The notes below the pieces were generated by a model, which saw only the letters and a list, made by a program, of their open reading frames with translations, had not been told where the DNA came from and searched no databases. A stretch of 64,000 bases of DNA, from contig CBDHDU010000002.1 of assembly GCA_965261725.1 (NCBI GenBank), positions 434,001 to 498,000 on the forward strand. Reading direction: 5' to 3'. Source of the stretch: CANDOC01 sp965261725. GTDB taxonomy: Bacteria > Pseudomonadota > Gammaproteobacteria > Pseudomonadales > Endozoicomonadaceae. A program made the translations under genes and the position numbers. Positions 34,442-43,923 of the stretch are shown piece by piece; position 1 is the stretch's first letter, and each line of letters begins with the position of its first letter.

Positions 34442-36063
34442 CTCGATTCTGCAGTTTTTCATGCTTGACAATCAGACTGCATCCAGAAGCTCAAACTTTC
34501 TGGCATGAGTCTTGAGTGATTCCGTAGGCTCCTGTTTACCAAGATCCCGCCCAGCCATATGCCTACTGGACTCTCGTACGGGAAGTACATTTTTCAAGGC
34601 TTGGGTCAGAGATTCCAAGCTGCTTTCCGGGTCACCTGAGGTCACCACTTCCTTGACGGTATCTACCAGTGCTTCAGCTTTGAGATGCTCGATCAGGCAG
34701 CCTACAGGCATCCCGGGCTGGTTGTTTTTAAGCCGGACAGATTGCTCAGGATGCAGCAACAGTAAATGCTCGCACAGAAGGCTCAGGATCAAGCCACGCT
34801 TCGATCCCTTCTCACCTCTCTGTTTGCTCAGTCTGTTCCAGCCTCCATGAGCTTTCCAATCCTGAATAAAAACCTCGACCAACCATCTCAACGAATACAG
34901 TCTGGCTATATCGACGTGGTGCCATGACATATCAGAGGCAACAAGATATCGATACTCTTCTTCATCTTCATATTTGAGAGCAATCACAAAACGACGCTTG
35001 TTGTGCGCTTTAACATATAGACGAGCAGACAGCATCGTTACTTTTCTGGACTTATCACCTCGGATTATCAACTGGGTTTCTACGCCTTCCTGACGGGCAA
35101 AATACTCTTTTACTGTCGCTTCAGAATTCCTGCTGGCTACTTTCTGATTAGAGCGCAACTGGCTGACTACCTGTGCCTTGCCTGTTATAGCAGAGGCTTT
35201 ATCCATAAATTCTCCCGTACCATAGAGCGCATCAGCCAGAACCCCTTTAATCCTGACTTCAGGAAAGGCGTCAACAAACTCCTGTGTCATCTCTAACGCC
35301 AGTACCTGCATGGTTGGGTAACACTGGTGATCTGGTTTCGGGCTCTTGGGGCGTTGTTTTTTGGTAACACCCTGTTGCTTAAGTTGCTTGTCCTTCTTTC
35401 TCCATGCAGACAGCTCTGGGTCTGGCACGAAAAAACGGAACCCTACTGGAAACGTGACGGTATCGGTAACCAGCACCATAAAGACCAGTTCCTGACCATT
35501 AAAATAGCCACCGGTCGCTTTATCTTTGACCTTGTGAGCACCTGTGATCCGAGTCGTTCTTTTTGATCTTTTCTTACCCGTATCGTCAAAAACAAGACTG
35601 CCACTGTCGATGCCATAGTGGGTCAGAATGTTACGAATACTGGCCTGTAGTAAGGAATGCCATGCAACTTTTGCGGAGTAAAATATCCAGCACAGACGGG
35701 TAGACTTGAATTTCCCGAGACTTCTACGCTCAAAGGCAGCCCAGTTGATGGTTTCTGTAATGATGATACCCACGATCATCATTCCTATCATTGTCTTCTG
35801 TGTCGCTGTGAGACGGGCAGAAGGCTTGATGGTTGCTAATGAGTTGCTCAAGGCATCGAGAAATGAAGTGACAACAGGGAGTGAACGGATCAACACAGAC
35901 AGTACTTGACGATAGTGTATTCCTATCCCATGTTACATTGCCAGCCTGCTGCTGTGATGTTGATTATGCCTCGCTAGGCTTGGTACAGGAGTTGCAGTAG
36001 TAGACTGGTTCAGTCGCTCACAAGAAATCCCCTTCGTCAAATTCTAAAAACTGCAGAATCGAG
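34442..36063 (-). mobile_element. IS4-superfamily insertion sequence, 1622 bp
   Basis: The end CTCGATTCTGCAGTTTTT (34442-34459) is exactly inverted at 36046-36063. A TATCA duplication flanks it at 34437-34441 and 36064-36068. It inserted in the gap between the LON-domain gene and ybaK and does not disturb a coding region. Confidence 0.9.
34472..35896 (-). CDS. IS4-superfamily transposase
   Basis: The 474-aa protein has DDE-type features: LVFDDTGKKRSKRTTRITG (about residue 101), GVLADALYGTGEFMD (about 218) and YSLRWLVEVFIQDWK (about 342-356), which fits the Y-(2)-R-(3)-E-(6)-K signature of IS4-type transposases. The frame is intact and fills the element. The subgroup (IS4, IS701 or related) was not decided. 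Confidence 0.9.
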   Translation of the reverse strand: MLIRSLPVVTSFLDALSNSLATIKPSARLTATQKTMIGMMIVGIIITETINWAAFERRSLGKFKSTRLCWIFYSAKVAWHSLLQASIRNILTHYGIDSGSLVFDDTGKKRSKRTTRITGAHKVKDKATGGYFNGQELVFMVLVTDTVTFPVGFRFFVPDPELSAWRKKDKQLKQQGVTKKQRPKSPKPDHQCYPTMQVLALEMTQEFVDAFPEVRIKGVLADALYGTGEFMDKASAITGKAQVVSQLRSNQKVASRNSEATVKEYFARQEGVETQLIIRGDKSRKVTMLSARLYVKAHNKRRFVIALKYEDEEEYRYLVASDMSWHHVDIARLYSLRWLVEVFIQDWKAHGGWNRLSKQRGEKGSKRGLILSLLCEHLLLLHPEQSVRLKNNQPGMPVGCLIEHLKAEALVDTVKEVVTSGDPESSLESLTQALKNVLPVRESSRHMAGRDLGKQEPTESLKTHARKFELLDAV

Positions 36064-36107
36064 TATCACTTCATTGGTGAGCCATTCCATTGTGCTTTGG
36101 GGGTTAA

Positions 36108-36572
36108 ATGACACCGGCAGTTAAATGTTTACAGAAAGCTAAAATCGTACATACAGTGCATGAATATGAGCACGATGCTGACTGTACAGATTATGGTGAT
36201 GAATCAGTACAGAAGCTGAATGTCTCTGCGGACAGAGTATTCAAAACATTGGTTACGGATACCCCCAAAGGTCTGGCTGTCTGTGTTGTTCCTGTCAGTA
36301 AGAAGCTTTGCCTGAAAGCTGTTGCCTGTACTGCTGGCGTTAAAAAATCCCAGATGGCGGATATTGCTGCAGCGGAAAAGGCAACCGGTTATATCAAAGG
36401 AGGCATCAGCCCTTTAGGGCAAAAGAAGCGATTGCCTGTTTTTCTTGATCAGTCTGCTTTGAACCATAAAACCATTTTCGTCAGTGCAGGTCGCCGGGGG
36501 CTTTCTCTGGAACTGAACCCGGAAGATTTAAAGCAACTGACGAAAAGTACGGTTGAGATATTGGTTGTCTGA
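36108..36572 (+). CDS. ybaK: Cys-tRNA(Pro)/Cys-tRNA(Cys) deacylase
   Basis: YbaK hydrolyses cysteine wrongly attached to tRNA(Pro). The 154-aa product has the catalytic lysine in DRVFKTLVTD (about residue 46) and the GYIKGGISPLGQKKRLPVFL motif (about 92-111) typical of the YbaK/EbsC group. The start ATG 36108 lies just after the right end of the IS4-type element, so its promoter may have been displaced or replaced by that insertion. Confidence 0.93.
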   Translation: MTPAVKCLQKAKIVHTVHEYEHDADCTDYGDESVQKLNVSADRVFKTLVTDTPKGLAVCVVPVSKKLCLKAVACTAGVKKSQMADIAAAEKATGYIKGGISPLGQKKRLPVFLDQSALNHKTIFVSAGRRGLSLELNPEDLKQLTKSTVEILVV

Positions 36573-36579
36573 CAGGCCG

Positions 36580-38223
36580 TCAGGCTAGCCTGTCTTCAAT
36601 ATCATCCATTATGGCTGCTGCTTTTTTGGCAGCTTCTTTTGCATTATTCAGAGCTTGTTTGGGCTTGGATTCAAGTTGTCCTTCCAGCATTTCTGACAGC
36701 ATTTTAACATCGGTATTAATGTGACCGACTAAAGGCCTGAGGTCATTCTTTACCAGCGAGATAACCTTATCTTTCATCTTCCTCAGCTGTTTTCGTTGGC
36801 TGATATCAGTCAGTGAACCGATGAAACAGGTTTTTCCCTGAACCATCATTTCGCTGAGGCCAAGTCGCAATTCCAGTGGATTGCCTGCTTTATCAACAGC
36901 GGTTACATCGCGTCCGGTACCGATAACATGGGGTTTTCTTTCCATTAAGTAACGCTGAAGATAGCCATCATGCTCGGTGCGTGTGGGTTCCGGCATCAGG
37001 ATATTGACGTTTTTACCAATCACTTCTTCTGGGGCATAGCCAAACATTTGTTGTGCAGTTTTGTTAAAGGAAAGAATCAGACCATTGGTGTCAATGGTGA
37101 TAATGCTGTAAAGGGTGTTATCAATAACTGCGGTAAGGTGTTCATTCTGGCGTTTCTGTTGCAGGCTGATTGCACGCATTTCACGGGTATGGCTGATAAC
37201 CGAATAGAGGATAAAGGCCAGCGCCCAGAACACAATCAGAACCAGCGAAACGGCAAACCATTTAATCGAGAGGCTTTGCGTGGTTCCTAGAGATGACCCT
37301 GGTTTGATGACTATCCGCCATGTCCGGTTGCCAATCTCCAGATTGTTGGCAAGAAAAGTACCCTGCTCAAAAACTTCCACCGGCGTGTCTGCGTTATTAT
37401 CCCCGTTAACGATAACGAGCGGGGATGCATCATTGGGGTCTCCAAGGTCATAAATATGAATAACAAGGTCGCTGGCGGTTTTTCCCATAATGGCACTGTT
37501 GATCATATCGCCAATTCTGAATACACCAAGGAATAGACCTATATTATCTGTATTTTCTGGAGTCTGGTGGTCATGAGCCGGCAGATGCTTCAGCTGTGAG
37601 CGCAGGTGAGGGATGAAAACCAGAATACCATTTTGTGCCCACTTTTCCTGTACCAACCGTATTCTAGAACTGACCGTAATCGATCCCTTTTTCATTGCGT
37701 GGTTGATCGCTGCGAGCCGCTGTGGGTTTGACCCTAAATCAAATCCCAGTGCTTTGTTATTACCTTCCAAAGGCTCCAGAAAATATACGGGATAATAAAC
37801 ATCACGCTTACCGGCCGTGATCATATTACCCTCAGGACTTTTTTCCTTGAACTCAAAATCTTCCAGCCCATCACTGCGTGCCTGTTTTTCATACAATTTA
37901 CGCATAGCGTGTGGAACCTGAGGAACCCACTCCAGAGCCTGAATGCCTTCAATGCGCACAAGCTTACTGGCTGCAAGCGCATTAAATGCAGGACGATCCA
38001 GAGGAGACTGCATCGCCTGATCCCGAATTGCTCGCAGCCCTTCCAGCTTGGTACTGATCGCATGTTGAATAATGGTAATGGTTTCGGCGGCATGGCTTTG
38101 AAAATGATGCAGGCTACGGTCAGACGAACGGGTATAGCGTTCAGCCATTAAATAGGAAAAGGCCGCCAGCATAATACTGGTGACAAGCAAGGCCAGCCAA
38201 AGGTAACGCGATGCCTTGAACAT
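36580..38223 (-). CDS. CHASE-PAS membrane sensor without a kinase domain
   Basis: The 547-aa product has two membrane helices (about 9-28 and 318-342) framing an extracytoplasmic CHASE domain (LEGLRAIRDQAMQSP, IEGIQALEWVPQVP, KRDVYYPVYFLEP), which senses small molecules, then a PAS domain (IITIDTNGLILSFNKTAQQM, FGYAPEEVIGKNVNILMPEP). The last 70 residues are helical and resemble a dimerisation domain, but contain no phosphoacceptor His motif, and no ATPase, GGDEF or EAL domain follows. The start ATG 38223 has GGAGAG seven bases upstream. It probably signals through a partner. Confidence 0.85.
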   Translation of the reverse strand: MFKASRYLWLALLVTSIMLAAFSYLMAERYTRSSDRSLHHFQSHAAETITIIQHAISTKLEGLRAIRDQAMQSPLDRPAFNALAASKLVRIEGIQALEWVPQVPHAMRKLYEKQARSDGLEDFEFKEKSPEGNMITAGKRDVYYPVYFLEPLEGNNKALGFDLGSNPQRLAAINHAMKKGSITVSSRIRLVQEKWAQNGILVFIPHLRSQLKHLPAHDHQTPENTDNIGLFLGVFRIGDMINSAIMGKTASDLVIHIYDLGDPNDASPLVIVNGDNNADTPVEVFEQGTFLANNLEIGNRTWRIVIKPGSSLGTTQSLSIKWFAVSLVLIVFWALAFILYSVISHTREMRAISLQQKRQNEHLTAVIDNTLYSIITIDTNGLILSFNKTAQQMFGYAPEEVIGKNVNILMPEPTRTEHDGYLQRYLMERKPHVIGTGRDVTAVDKAGNPLELRLGLSEMMVQGKTCFIGSLTDISQRKQLRKMKDKVISLVKNDLRPLVGHINTDVKMLSEMLEGQLESKPKQALNNAKEAAKKAAAIMDDIEDRLA

Positions 38224-38318
38224 TGAATACGCTCTCCATAGCAAATTGTCTCAGGGCGGGGCTAACCTTGAAATGAAGCGACTCTCAAAATGCGATCCGT
38301 GAATGTTGAATGTCGATC

Positions 38319-38348
38319 AGAAATTAGACCTGCAGAAATTAGACCTGC
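38319..38348. repeat. Tandem duplication of a 15-bp unit
   Basis: AGAAATTAGACCTGC occurs twice in direct succession in the gap between two divergent genes. It may be a chance slippage product or part of a promoter region. Confidence 0.8.
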
Positions 38349-38485
38349 TGTTCTATTCTGCATGGTTTTACAATTAGCGTGCAAGCCTGAATGCCTTAAC
38401 TGTACTGGTGTCGAGGGCTTTTAAATCAGGCAGCTCTGATTTGTAGCTATAGTGCTTTTTTAAGCTGAAGTGTACACGGCTCTGT

Positions 38486-39553
38486 ATGACGACTTCTTTT
38501 AAAAAAGCACACAGTCACTGGCCAGGAAATGCTCGTATAGCAATCAACTTTGTATTGAACTATGAAGAAGGTGCTGAGCGTAATGTGCAGGATGGTGATA
38601 TTGAGTCTGAGTCTTATTTAACCGGCTTTCCGGGTTTTAAAGCGCGTCAGAGAAGGCATGAGTCATGCGAATCTTTCTTTCGTTACGGTGCGGGTGCAGG
38701 GTGCGAGCGTCTGCTGAATTTGTTTGATGAATATGCGATACCCATCACACTTTTTGCCTGTGGCCTTGCGCTGGAACGTAATCCTGTATTGTGCAGCAGG
38801 CTTGCAGTTTCCGAGCATGAAATAGCGGGCCATGGCTGGCGCTGGATAGACTATCAGCATATTCCTGAAGCACAGGAGCGCAATGATATCGATCGGACGA
38901 TTAAAGCGGTATCGTCGTTAACAGACAAAAAAATTCGGGGTTGGTATACAGGAAGAAAAAGTCTTAATACCCGCAAACTGTTAATTGAAGCAGGCCTTGA
39001 TTATGACAGTGAAGCCTACGATGCTGACTTGCCATATTATCTACAAACGTCAGATAAATATCATTTGGTACTACCCTATAGGGCTGTGTTGTCGGCGATA
39101 GTTGAAGGGCTACAACCCCTATATTTCCTGCATTTCTGGATAAGCCTATGACTCGTGGGCATTACATAATTTTTGTAACTTCTGCTAATCATAAGTCCCA
39201 TCAGACAACCTGTGATTGGTGCGTTAGTACGCCAACTATTGCCGGCAACACAGCCACCCTATAGCCTGATTACTAATGACTGTAATTATTTGGTTTCACC
39301 CGGCTGGTCTTCGCCGGAGGATGGCTGGTTGAGTTTGCGTTATGCTTTTGATGCTCTTTATCGTGAAGGTCAGACACAAGCAAAAATGATGTCTATTGGT
39401 TTGCATGGTCGTATATCAGGTCACCCGGGGCGCACTGAGGCACTGCGACGGTTTATTCGCTACATTCGGCGCTACCCGAATGTCTGGATATGTCGTCGTC
39501 AGGAAATTGCTGATTATTGGCGTACTCATGTACCCCCGTCAACTGACTCGTAG
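38486..39553 (+). pseudogene. Polysaccharide deacetylase-like (PuuE type), split by a MITE
   Basis: Residues IAINFVLNYEEGAERNV, YGAGAGCERLLNLFDEYAIP and LAVSEHEIAGHGWRWIDYQH match PuuE-type allantoinases of the NodB/polysaccharide deacetylase fold, which act in urate breakdown. The frame ends inside a 174-bp MITE at 39082-39255. Removing the MITE and one copy of the 9-bp ACCCTATAG repeat restores LVLPYSLITNDCNYL and one 294-aa protein ending near RRQEIADYWRTHV. The gene is therefore inactivated by a recent insertion. Other deacetylase-fold functions are possible. Confidence 0.85.
39082..39255. mobile_element. 174-bp MITE, copy 2
   Basis: Same length and almost the same sequence as the copy at 23058-23231. 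It has 23-bp terminal inverted repeats (GGCTGTGTTGTCGGC at the left end) and a 9-bp target duplication ACCCTATAG at 39073-39081 and 39256-39264. It interrupts the deacetylase-like gene. The short open frame reading into its left end ends FLHFWISL and is not a gene. Confidence 0.95.
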
Positions 39554-39594
39554 ACAATAAATATCGGTCAGAATGTATCGTGGAGTATGACTGA

Positions 39595-40470
39595 ATGAGA
39601 ATAATGCAGGAAAGCTCAGATCCACACTTTCGTATCGAACCTATGACCCGGACGGAATCTGCTCAGATGATTTCCTGGGTTGATCAGGAAGGCTGGAACC
39701 CCGGTGTTGATGATGCCGAAACGTTCTTCAAAGCCAATATTCATGGACTATTTTCGGGGCATATTGATGGGCGAATGATCGGCTGCGGTAGTGCCATGAT
39801 ATACGATGACGAGTTTGCTTTTTTCGGACTGTATATCGTAGTGCCAGAGTATAGAAAAAAAGGTTATGGCATGGCATTAACCCGACGGCGACTGGATTAT
39901 GCCGGGGACCGGGTGGTCGGGCTTGATGGGGTGATTGATAATGTTGAAGCTTACTCTCAAATAGGGTTCAAACCGGCTTACCGGGCTCGCCGTTTTCAAC
40001 TGGGAAGCTGGGCTCATGAACAACAACAATGGGACAATATTGATATTACGGCCTATAGCCCTGAACTGTTGTTTGATGTTGCTGATTTTGATGAACGTTT
40101 TTTTCCTGCCCGGCGGCAAGCATTTCTGGAAGTCTGGCTAACGCAGCCTCAGGCTGTGGTCAGCGTTGCCAGAGCTGGTGGCAAAGTGACCGGATATATT
40201 GTGCTACGTCCCTGCCAGCAGGGTGCTAAAGTCGGCCCCCTGTTTGCTGAATCTACAACGGTTGCCAAAGCACTGCTTTTGCAGGCCGCACAGGAGTTAC
40301 AGCGATTCCCGATCTTTATTGATGCACCGGAAGTAAACAGCCGCGCCATGGCACTGGCAGCTGACTTGAATATGAAACTGGTATGGGAAACGCTGCGAAT
40401 GTATACCCGTATGCCGAGAGAAATAGAGCTTGATGGTGTGTTTGGATTGACCAATCTTGAAACTGGTTGA
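39595..40470 (+). CDS. GNAT-family N-acetyltransferase (YitH-like)
   Basis: The 291-aa protein has an N-terminal GNAT domain with the acetyl-CoA motif IVVPEYRKKGYGMAL (about residues 82-96) and the later strand NVEAYSQIGFKPAYRARRFQ, then a second C-terminal GNAT-like domain of the kind found in YitH (KVTGYIVLRPCQQGAKVGPL). The acyl acceptor is unknown. It follows the broken deacetylase gene by 41 bases and may have been co-transcribed with it. Confidence 0.88.
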   Translation: MRIMQESSDPHFRIEPMTRTESAQMISWVDQEGWNPGVDDAETFFKANIHGLFSGHIDGRMIGCGSAMIYDDEFAFFGLYIVVPEYRKKGYGMALTRRRLDYAGDRVVGLDGVIDNVEAYSQIGFKPAYRARRFQLGSWAHEQQQWDNIDITAYSPELLFDVADFDERFFPARRQAFLEVWLTQPQAVVSVARAGGKVTGYIVLRPCQQGAKVGPLFAESTTVAKALLLQAAQELQRFPIFIDAPEVNSRAMALAADLNMKLVWETLRMYTRMPREIELDGVFGLTNLETG

Positions 40471-40474
40471 TCGC

Positions 40475-41242
40475 TTAAAAGCCCAGCGGGATATTGAAAG
40501 TGAAAAAGATGATAAGCAGCGCCGACCACATCACCAGAAAGGCGATAGAGTAAGGCATCATAACAGCAATCAAATCCCCCATGCTGAAATTCGGACTGTA
40601 CTTGCGCATAAAGGCCAGAACGACACCGGCATAGGTCATCATGGGGGTAATAACATTGGTTGAAGAATCTGCAACACGGAATGCGGCGGCCACGAGATCG
40701 GGTGTCATGGCGTTATTAACCTGATACAGCATGGGCACAAAGATTGGCCCCAGCAACATCCATTTAGCAGTCATCCCGCCAACAAAAAGATTGATAACCG
40801 CTGTCGTAATAACAAAGCCTATAATCAATAAAATGGGAAAGGCATCCAGTCCCAGTAACTGTAAAAACTTTGCACCAAGGTAGGTTATCCACGTTCCCAT
40901 GCCTGAATAGGAAAGCAGAGAGAGGAAGTTGTAACAGAAAAACGTCAAAACAAGAATATAACCCATGGCGTCCATCTGTTTGACCATGGCCGTAACGATA
41001 TCCTGCAGGGAGGCAAAATTTTCAGTTGTTATCCCGTAGAAAATACCTGTAACCACAAAAACCAGTGTTATCAACAAAATGACATTATTCAGGTAAGGAG
41101 TAATCACCTTTCCCTGTTCATTGGTATAGGGAGCGAGTGGACCGAGAATAAGCCATGCGATGATAGCCAGCGAAATAATCAGCCCAAGCAGAGCAAATTT
41201 AAGCCCACGTTCTTCCCGCCAGTTAAGATTAAAACTCCTCAC
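40475..41242 (-). pseudogene. AbgT-family transporter, C-terminal half
   Basis: The 255-aa frame encodes the second half of an AbgT transporter, the family that takes up p-aminobenzoyl-glutamate or exports antifolates: MGTWITYLGAKFLQLLGLDA, INLFVGGMTAKWMLLGPIFV and FRVADSSTNVITPMMTYAG are hallmarks of the second repeat. It begins with a GTG lacking a proper upstream ribosome site. The N-terminal half ends eight bases earlier in another frame. Known AbgT proteins are one chain of about 510 residues, so the split is probably a mutation. Confidence 0.75.
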
Positions 41243-41250
41243 TGCTCATA

Positions 41251-42039
41251 TTATCCCGGCAATGTGAATTCTTTTTTCTGCAGGCGTGGCGTTACATAGC
41301 GGATAGTGATGAAGGCTCCGATAATTGATAACAGGAATGTTGAAACAAAAACAAACCAGTAATGCATGGTAGCGGGTGTCAGTGGAGTCCCGTCAGCTCT
41401 TTCAAAGGGGACACCCTGTGCTTCCGCAAAGATCTGGGCATTGGCACCGATAACGACATCAATCGGTGTGGCCGGAATCAGGTTGGCGCTGAACCCGGCG
41501 GATACACCGGCAAAAGCGGCGGCCATTCCTATCAGGGGATTTTTGCCGAGCCCGCCGTATAACAACCCCGCCAGTGGTACCAGAATCAAATAACCGGCAT
41601 CAGATGCCAGGCTGCTCATAATGCCGAGAAAAACCAGCAACATCGGCAGTAAACGGTCATTAATCTTCAGTCCGACTTTTTTGATTAATGCGGCCAGCAA
41701 ACCTGAACGCTCAGCGACACCAACCCCGAGCATAACTATCAAAATAACACCCAGTACTCCACGACCAAATGCCAGCCAGTTTTGCAGCAGGGCATTGTCG
41801 AACATCCAGCGAATGCCCTCACCATTCAGCATATTGCGGATTTCATGCTCAATCATGGTGCCGCCAGCACCGGGGGTTGCAAACTTCAGCCCGCCGAGAA
41901 ATACGCTCAGAATGGCAAACAATACAAACAGAACGATAAAAATAATCACCGGGTCAGGTATACGCCTGCCCACACGCTCCATCAGTGACAATGTTTCTTT
42001 TGCTGAAGGGGGATGTATTGCAGCGGAATCTGAAGGCAT
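41251..42039 (-). pseudogene. abgT: AbgT-family transporter, N-terminal half
   Basis: From ATG 42039 (GGAG six bases upstream) the frame encodes LMERVGRRIPDPVIIFIVLF, then GIMSSLASDAGYLILVPLAG and SAGFSANLIPATPIDVV, the conserved first half of AbgT, and stops after FTLPG at 41251. The following bases contain the probable linker (DNMSSEEF then NLNWREERGLK) in two other frames, so two one-base changes, one perhaps at TTTT near 41233, would explain the break. Together the halves give about 520 residues, a normal length. Confidence 0.78.
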
Positions 42040-42241
42040 GAGTTGCTCCGCGATGTGGCTGTCAGAAAAGGACGAAGGTAAGAATAAATAGTCATTGCCG
42101 GGTAAGTCTGACAGCGGAGAGTAGACCCTTAAAATCAACCCGGCAAGTTCTCAAAATATGCTGACTCAGGTCTATTGCGTTATTTGCTTAGGGGCAGGTA
42201 ACATCTCGTCCCTAAATTCCATCATTCAGAGTCAAGCGTAA

Positions 42242-42871
42242 GTGTTTAGCGAAGTCGCCGGACTGCTACTGGCCGGCGGACAGTCTTCCCGTATGGGACA
42301 AAACAAGGCGTTGCTGTCCTGGCAGGGGAAACCCCTGTTCCGTCATATGCTGCAGTTAATGAGCGATGCGGGGCTTTCACAACTGGAACTCAGTGGTACT
42401 TTAACGGAAGCATCCATTCCCGACCGCTATCCTGAGCAGGGACCATTAGGTGGTATTGATGCCTGTGTTGCTGCAGGAAAGGCGGGTAAAGGGCTGTTGA
42501 TTGTGCCTGTTGATATGCCACTACTCAGGCCTGTGATCCTTCAGAAACTGATTATGACCGGCGTGAATTCCGGTAGAGCCTGTTACTATGAAAACAGTAG
42601 TCTGCCGTTGTATATTCCCGTTGATAATGATCTGGAAAATGCACTGGAAGCCTGTTTTTCCAGCCCTCGTCGCAGAGATCGTTCTATTCGTTCGCTGCTG
42701 GAAAAACGTGGTGAAACCCTGCGGCTTGCTTCTTGCCCTGAACTGATCAAGCTGCCTGACTCCATACCGGTCACCGAGTCGGTCTATTTTAAAAATGCCA
42801 ATACGCCCGCCGAATGGCTTGAATGCCAGTCGGCAGTATCTGCATTAGAAGCACCGGAAACGACACAATAA
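42242..42871 (+). CDS. mobA: Molybdenum cofactor guanylyltransferase
   Basis: MobA links GMP to Mo-molybdopterin to form the bis-MGD cofactor of DMSO-reductase-type enzymes. The 209-aa product has the nucleotide-binding start VAGLLLAGGQSSRMGQNKAL and the GPLGGIDACVAAGK and IVPVDMPLL motifs. The start is GTG 42242. It leads a molybdenum operon with moaB, moaC, moaD, moaE and modA close behind. Confidence 0.93.
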   Translation: MFSEVAGLLLAGGQSSRMGQNKALLSWQGKPLFRHMLQLMSDAGLSQLELSGTLTEASIPDRYPEQGPLGGIDACVAAGKAGKGLLIVPVDMPLLRPVILQKLIMTGVNSGRACYYENSSLPLYIPVDNDLENALEACFSSPRRRDRSIRSLLEKRGETLRLASCPELIKLPDSIPVTESVYFKNANTPAEWLECQSAVSALEAPETTQ

Positions 42872-42880
42872 GGTTGTAAT

Positions 42881-43408
42881 ATGGCTCATAAAGAAACGGC
42901 TGAATTTATCCCTCTGAATATCGCCGTACTGACTGTATCCGATACCCGCACTGAAGCTGACGATACTTCCGGCAAGCTGCTGGCGGACAGCCTGCAGACT
43001 GCGGGTCACAAGCTGGGCGAAAAAGTTATCTGCATTGATGATGTATACAAAATCCGTGCAGTCGTTTCCCAGTGGATTGCTTCTGATGATATTCAGGTAG
43101 TGCTGGTTACCGGCGGTACCGGTTTTTATGATCGCGATATGACTCCGGAATCCCTGGAGCCGCTGTTTGACCGCACTGTACACGGCTATGGTGAACTGTT
43201 CCGTCAGATTTCCTACGAGCAGATTGGCACTTCTACTATCCAGTCCCGTGCGATTGCCGGTGTCGCCAATGGTACATTGATTATGGCAATGCCAGGCTCC
43301 AATAATGCCTGCCGCACAGCCTGGGATATGATCATTAAAGATCAGCTTGACAGCCGTACCCGTCCCTGCAACTTTGCCGGCCGCCTGAAAGGTGTGGAGA
43401 TCGACTGA
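42881..43408 (+). CDS. moaB: Molybdenum cofactor biosynthesis protein B
   Basis: The 175-aa product belongs to the MoaB/MogA group that adenylylates molybdopterin. Motifs are IAVLTVSDTRTEADDTSGKL, VLVTGGTGFYDRDMTPESL and IMAMPGSNNACRTAWDMI. The start ATG 42881 lies nine bases after mobA. The stop codon overlaps the moaC start (ATGA), so translation is coupled. Confidence 0.95.
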   Translation: MAHKETAEFIPLNIAVLTVSDTRTEADDTSGKLLADSLQTAGHKLGEKVICIDDVYKIRAVVSQWIASDDIQVVLVTGGTGFYDRDMTPESLEPLFDRTVHGYGELFRQISYEQIGTSTIQSRAIAGVANGTLIMAMPGSNNACRTAWDMIIKDQLDSRTRPCNFAGRLKGVEID

Positions 43409-43881
43409 TGAGCCATCTGACCCACACCAATGCGGATGGGCAGGCACATATGGTTGACGTGGGTGATAAGGATATCACCCTGCGTGAAGCCCGTGCCGAG
43501 GCTTATGTGTCGATGCAGCCTGAAACACTGCAGCTGGTGGCGGAAAATGGTCTGAAGAAAGGCGATGTGCTGTCTGTTGCACGTATCGCCGGTATTCAGG
43601 CTGCCAAGCAGTGCAGCAATATGATTCCTCTGTGTCATCCATTGATGCTGAATTACATCGATGTTGATTTTCAACTTGAAACTGAGTTGAACCGTATCCG
43701 CATCGAAACATGCTGTCGTCTGAATGGTAAAACCGGCGTGGAAATGGAAGCGCTGGCTGCTGCTTCTGTTGCAGCCCTGACGATTTACGACATGTGCAAG
43801 GCTGTGGATAAAGCCATGCAGGTTGACGGTTTGCGGGTACTGGAGAAATCCGGTGGACGCAGCGGTCACTATGTTGCCTGA
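43408..43881 (+). CDS. moaC: Cyclic pyranopterin monophosphate synthase
   Basis: MoaC works with MoaA to turn GTP into cyclic pyranopterin monophosphate. The 157-aa product has MVDVGDKDITLREARAEAYV, the AAKQCSNMIPLCHPLMLNYI segment and the active-site GVEMEALAAASVAALTIYDM with KAVDKAMQ. moaA is not in this operon and must lie elsewhere. It overlaps moaB by one base. Confidence 0.97.
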   Translation: MSHLTHTNADGQAHMVDVGDKDITLREARAEAYVSMQPETLQLVAENGLKKGDVLSVARIAGIQAAKQCSNMIPLCHPLMLNYIDVDFQLETELNRIRIETCCRLNGKTGVEMEALAAASVAALTIYDMCKAVDKAMQVDGLRVLEKSGGRSGHYVA

Positions 43882-43923
43882 CAAGTGGCTTGAGAGATAC
43901 AGGGAAAGAGCAAAGAGATAAAT

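Noticed and set aside
38319..38348. Short tandem repeat as a CRISPR or phase-variation locus
   Set aside because: Only two units without spacers and not within a coding frame.
42139..42241. Moco riboswitch ahead of mobA
   Set aside because: The gap is only about 100 bases after the divergent transporter frame and shows no matching stems.
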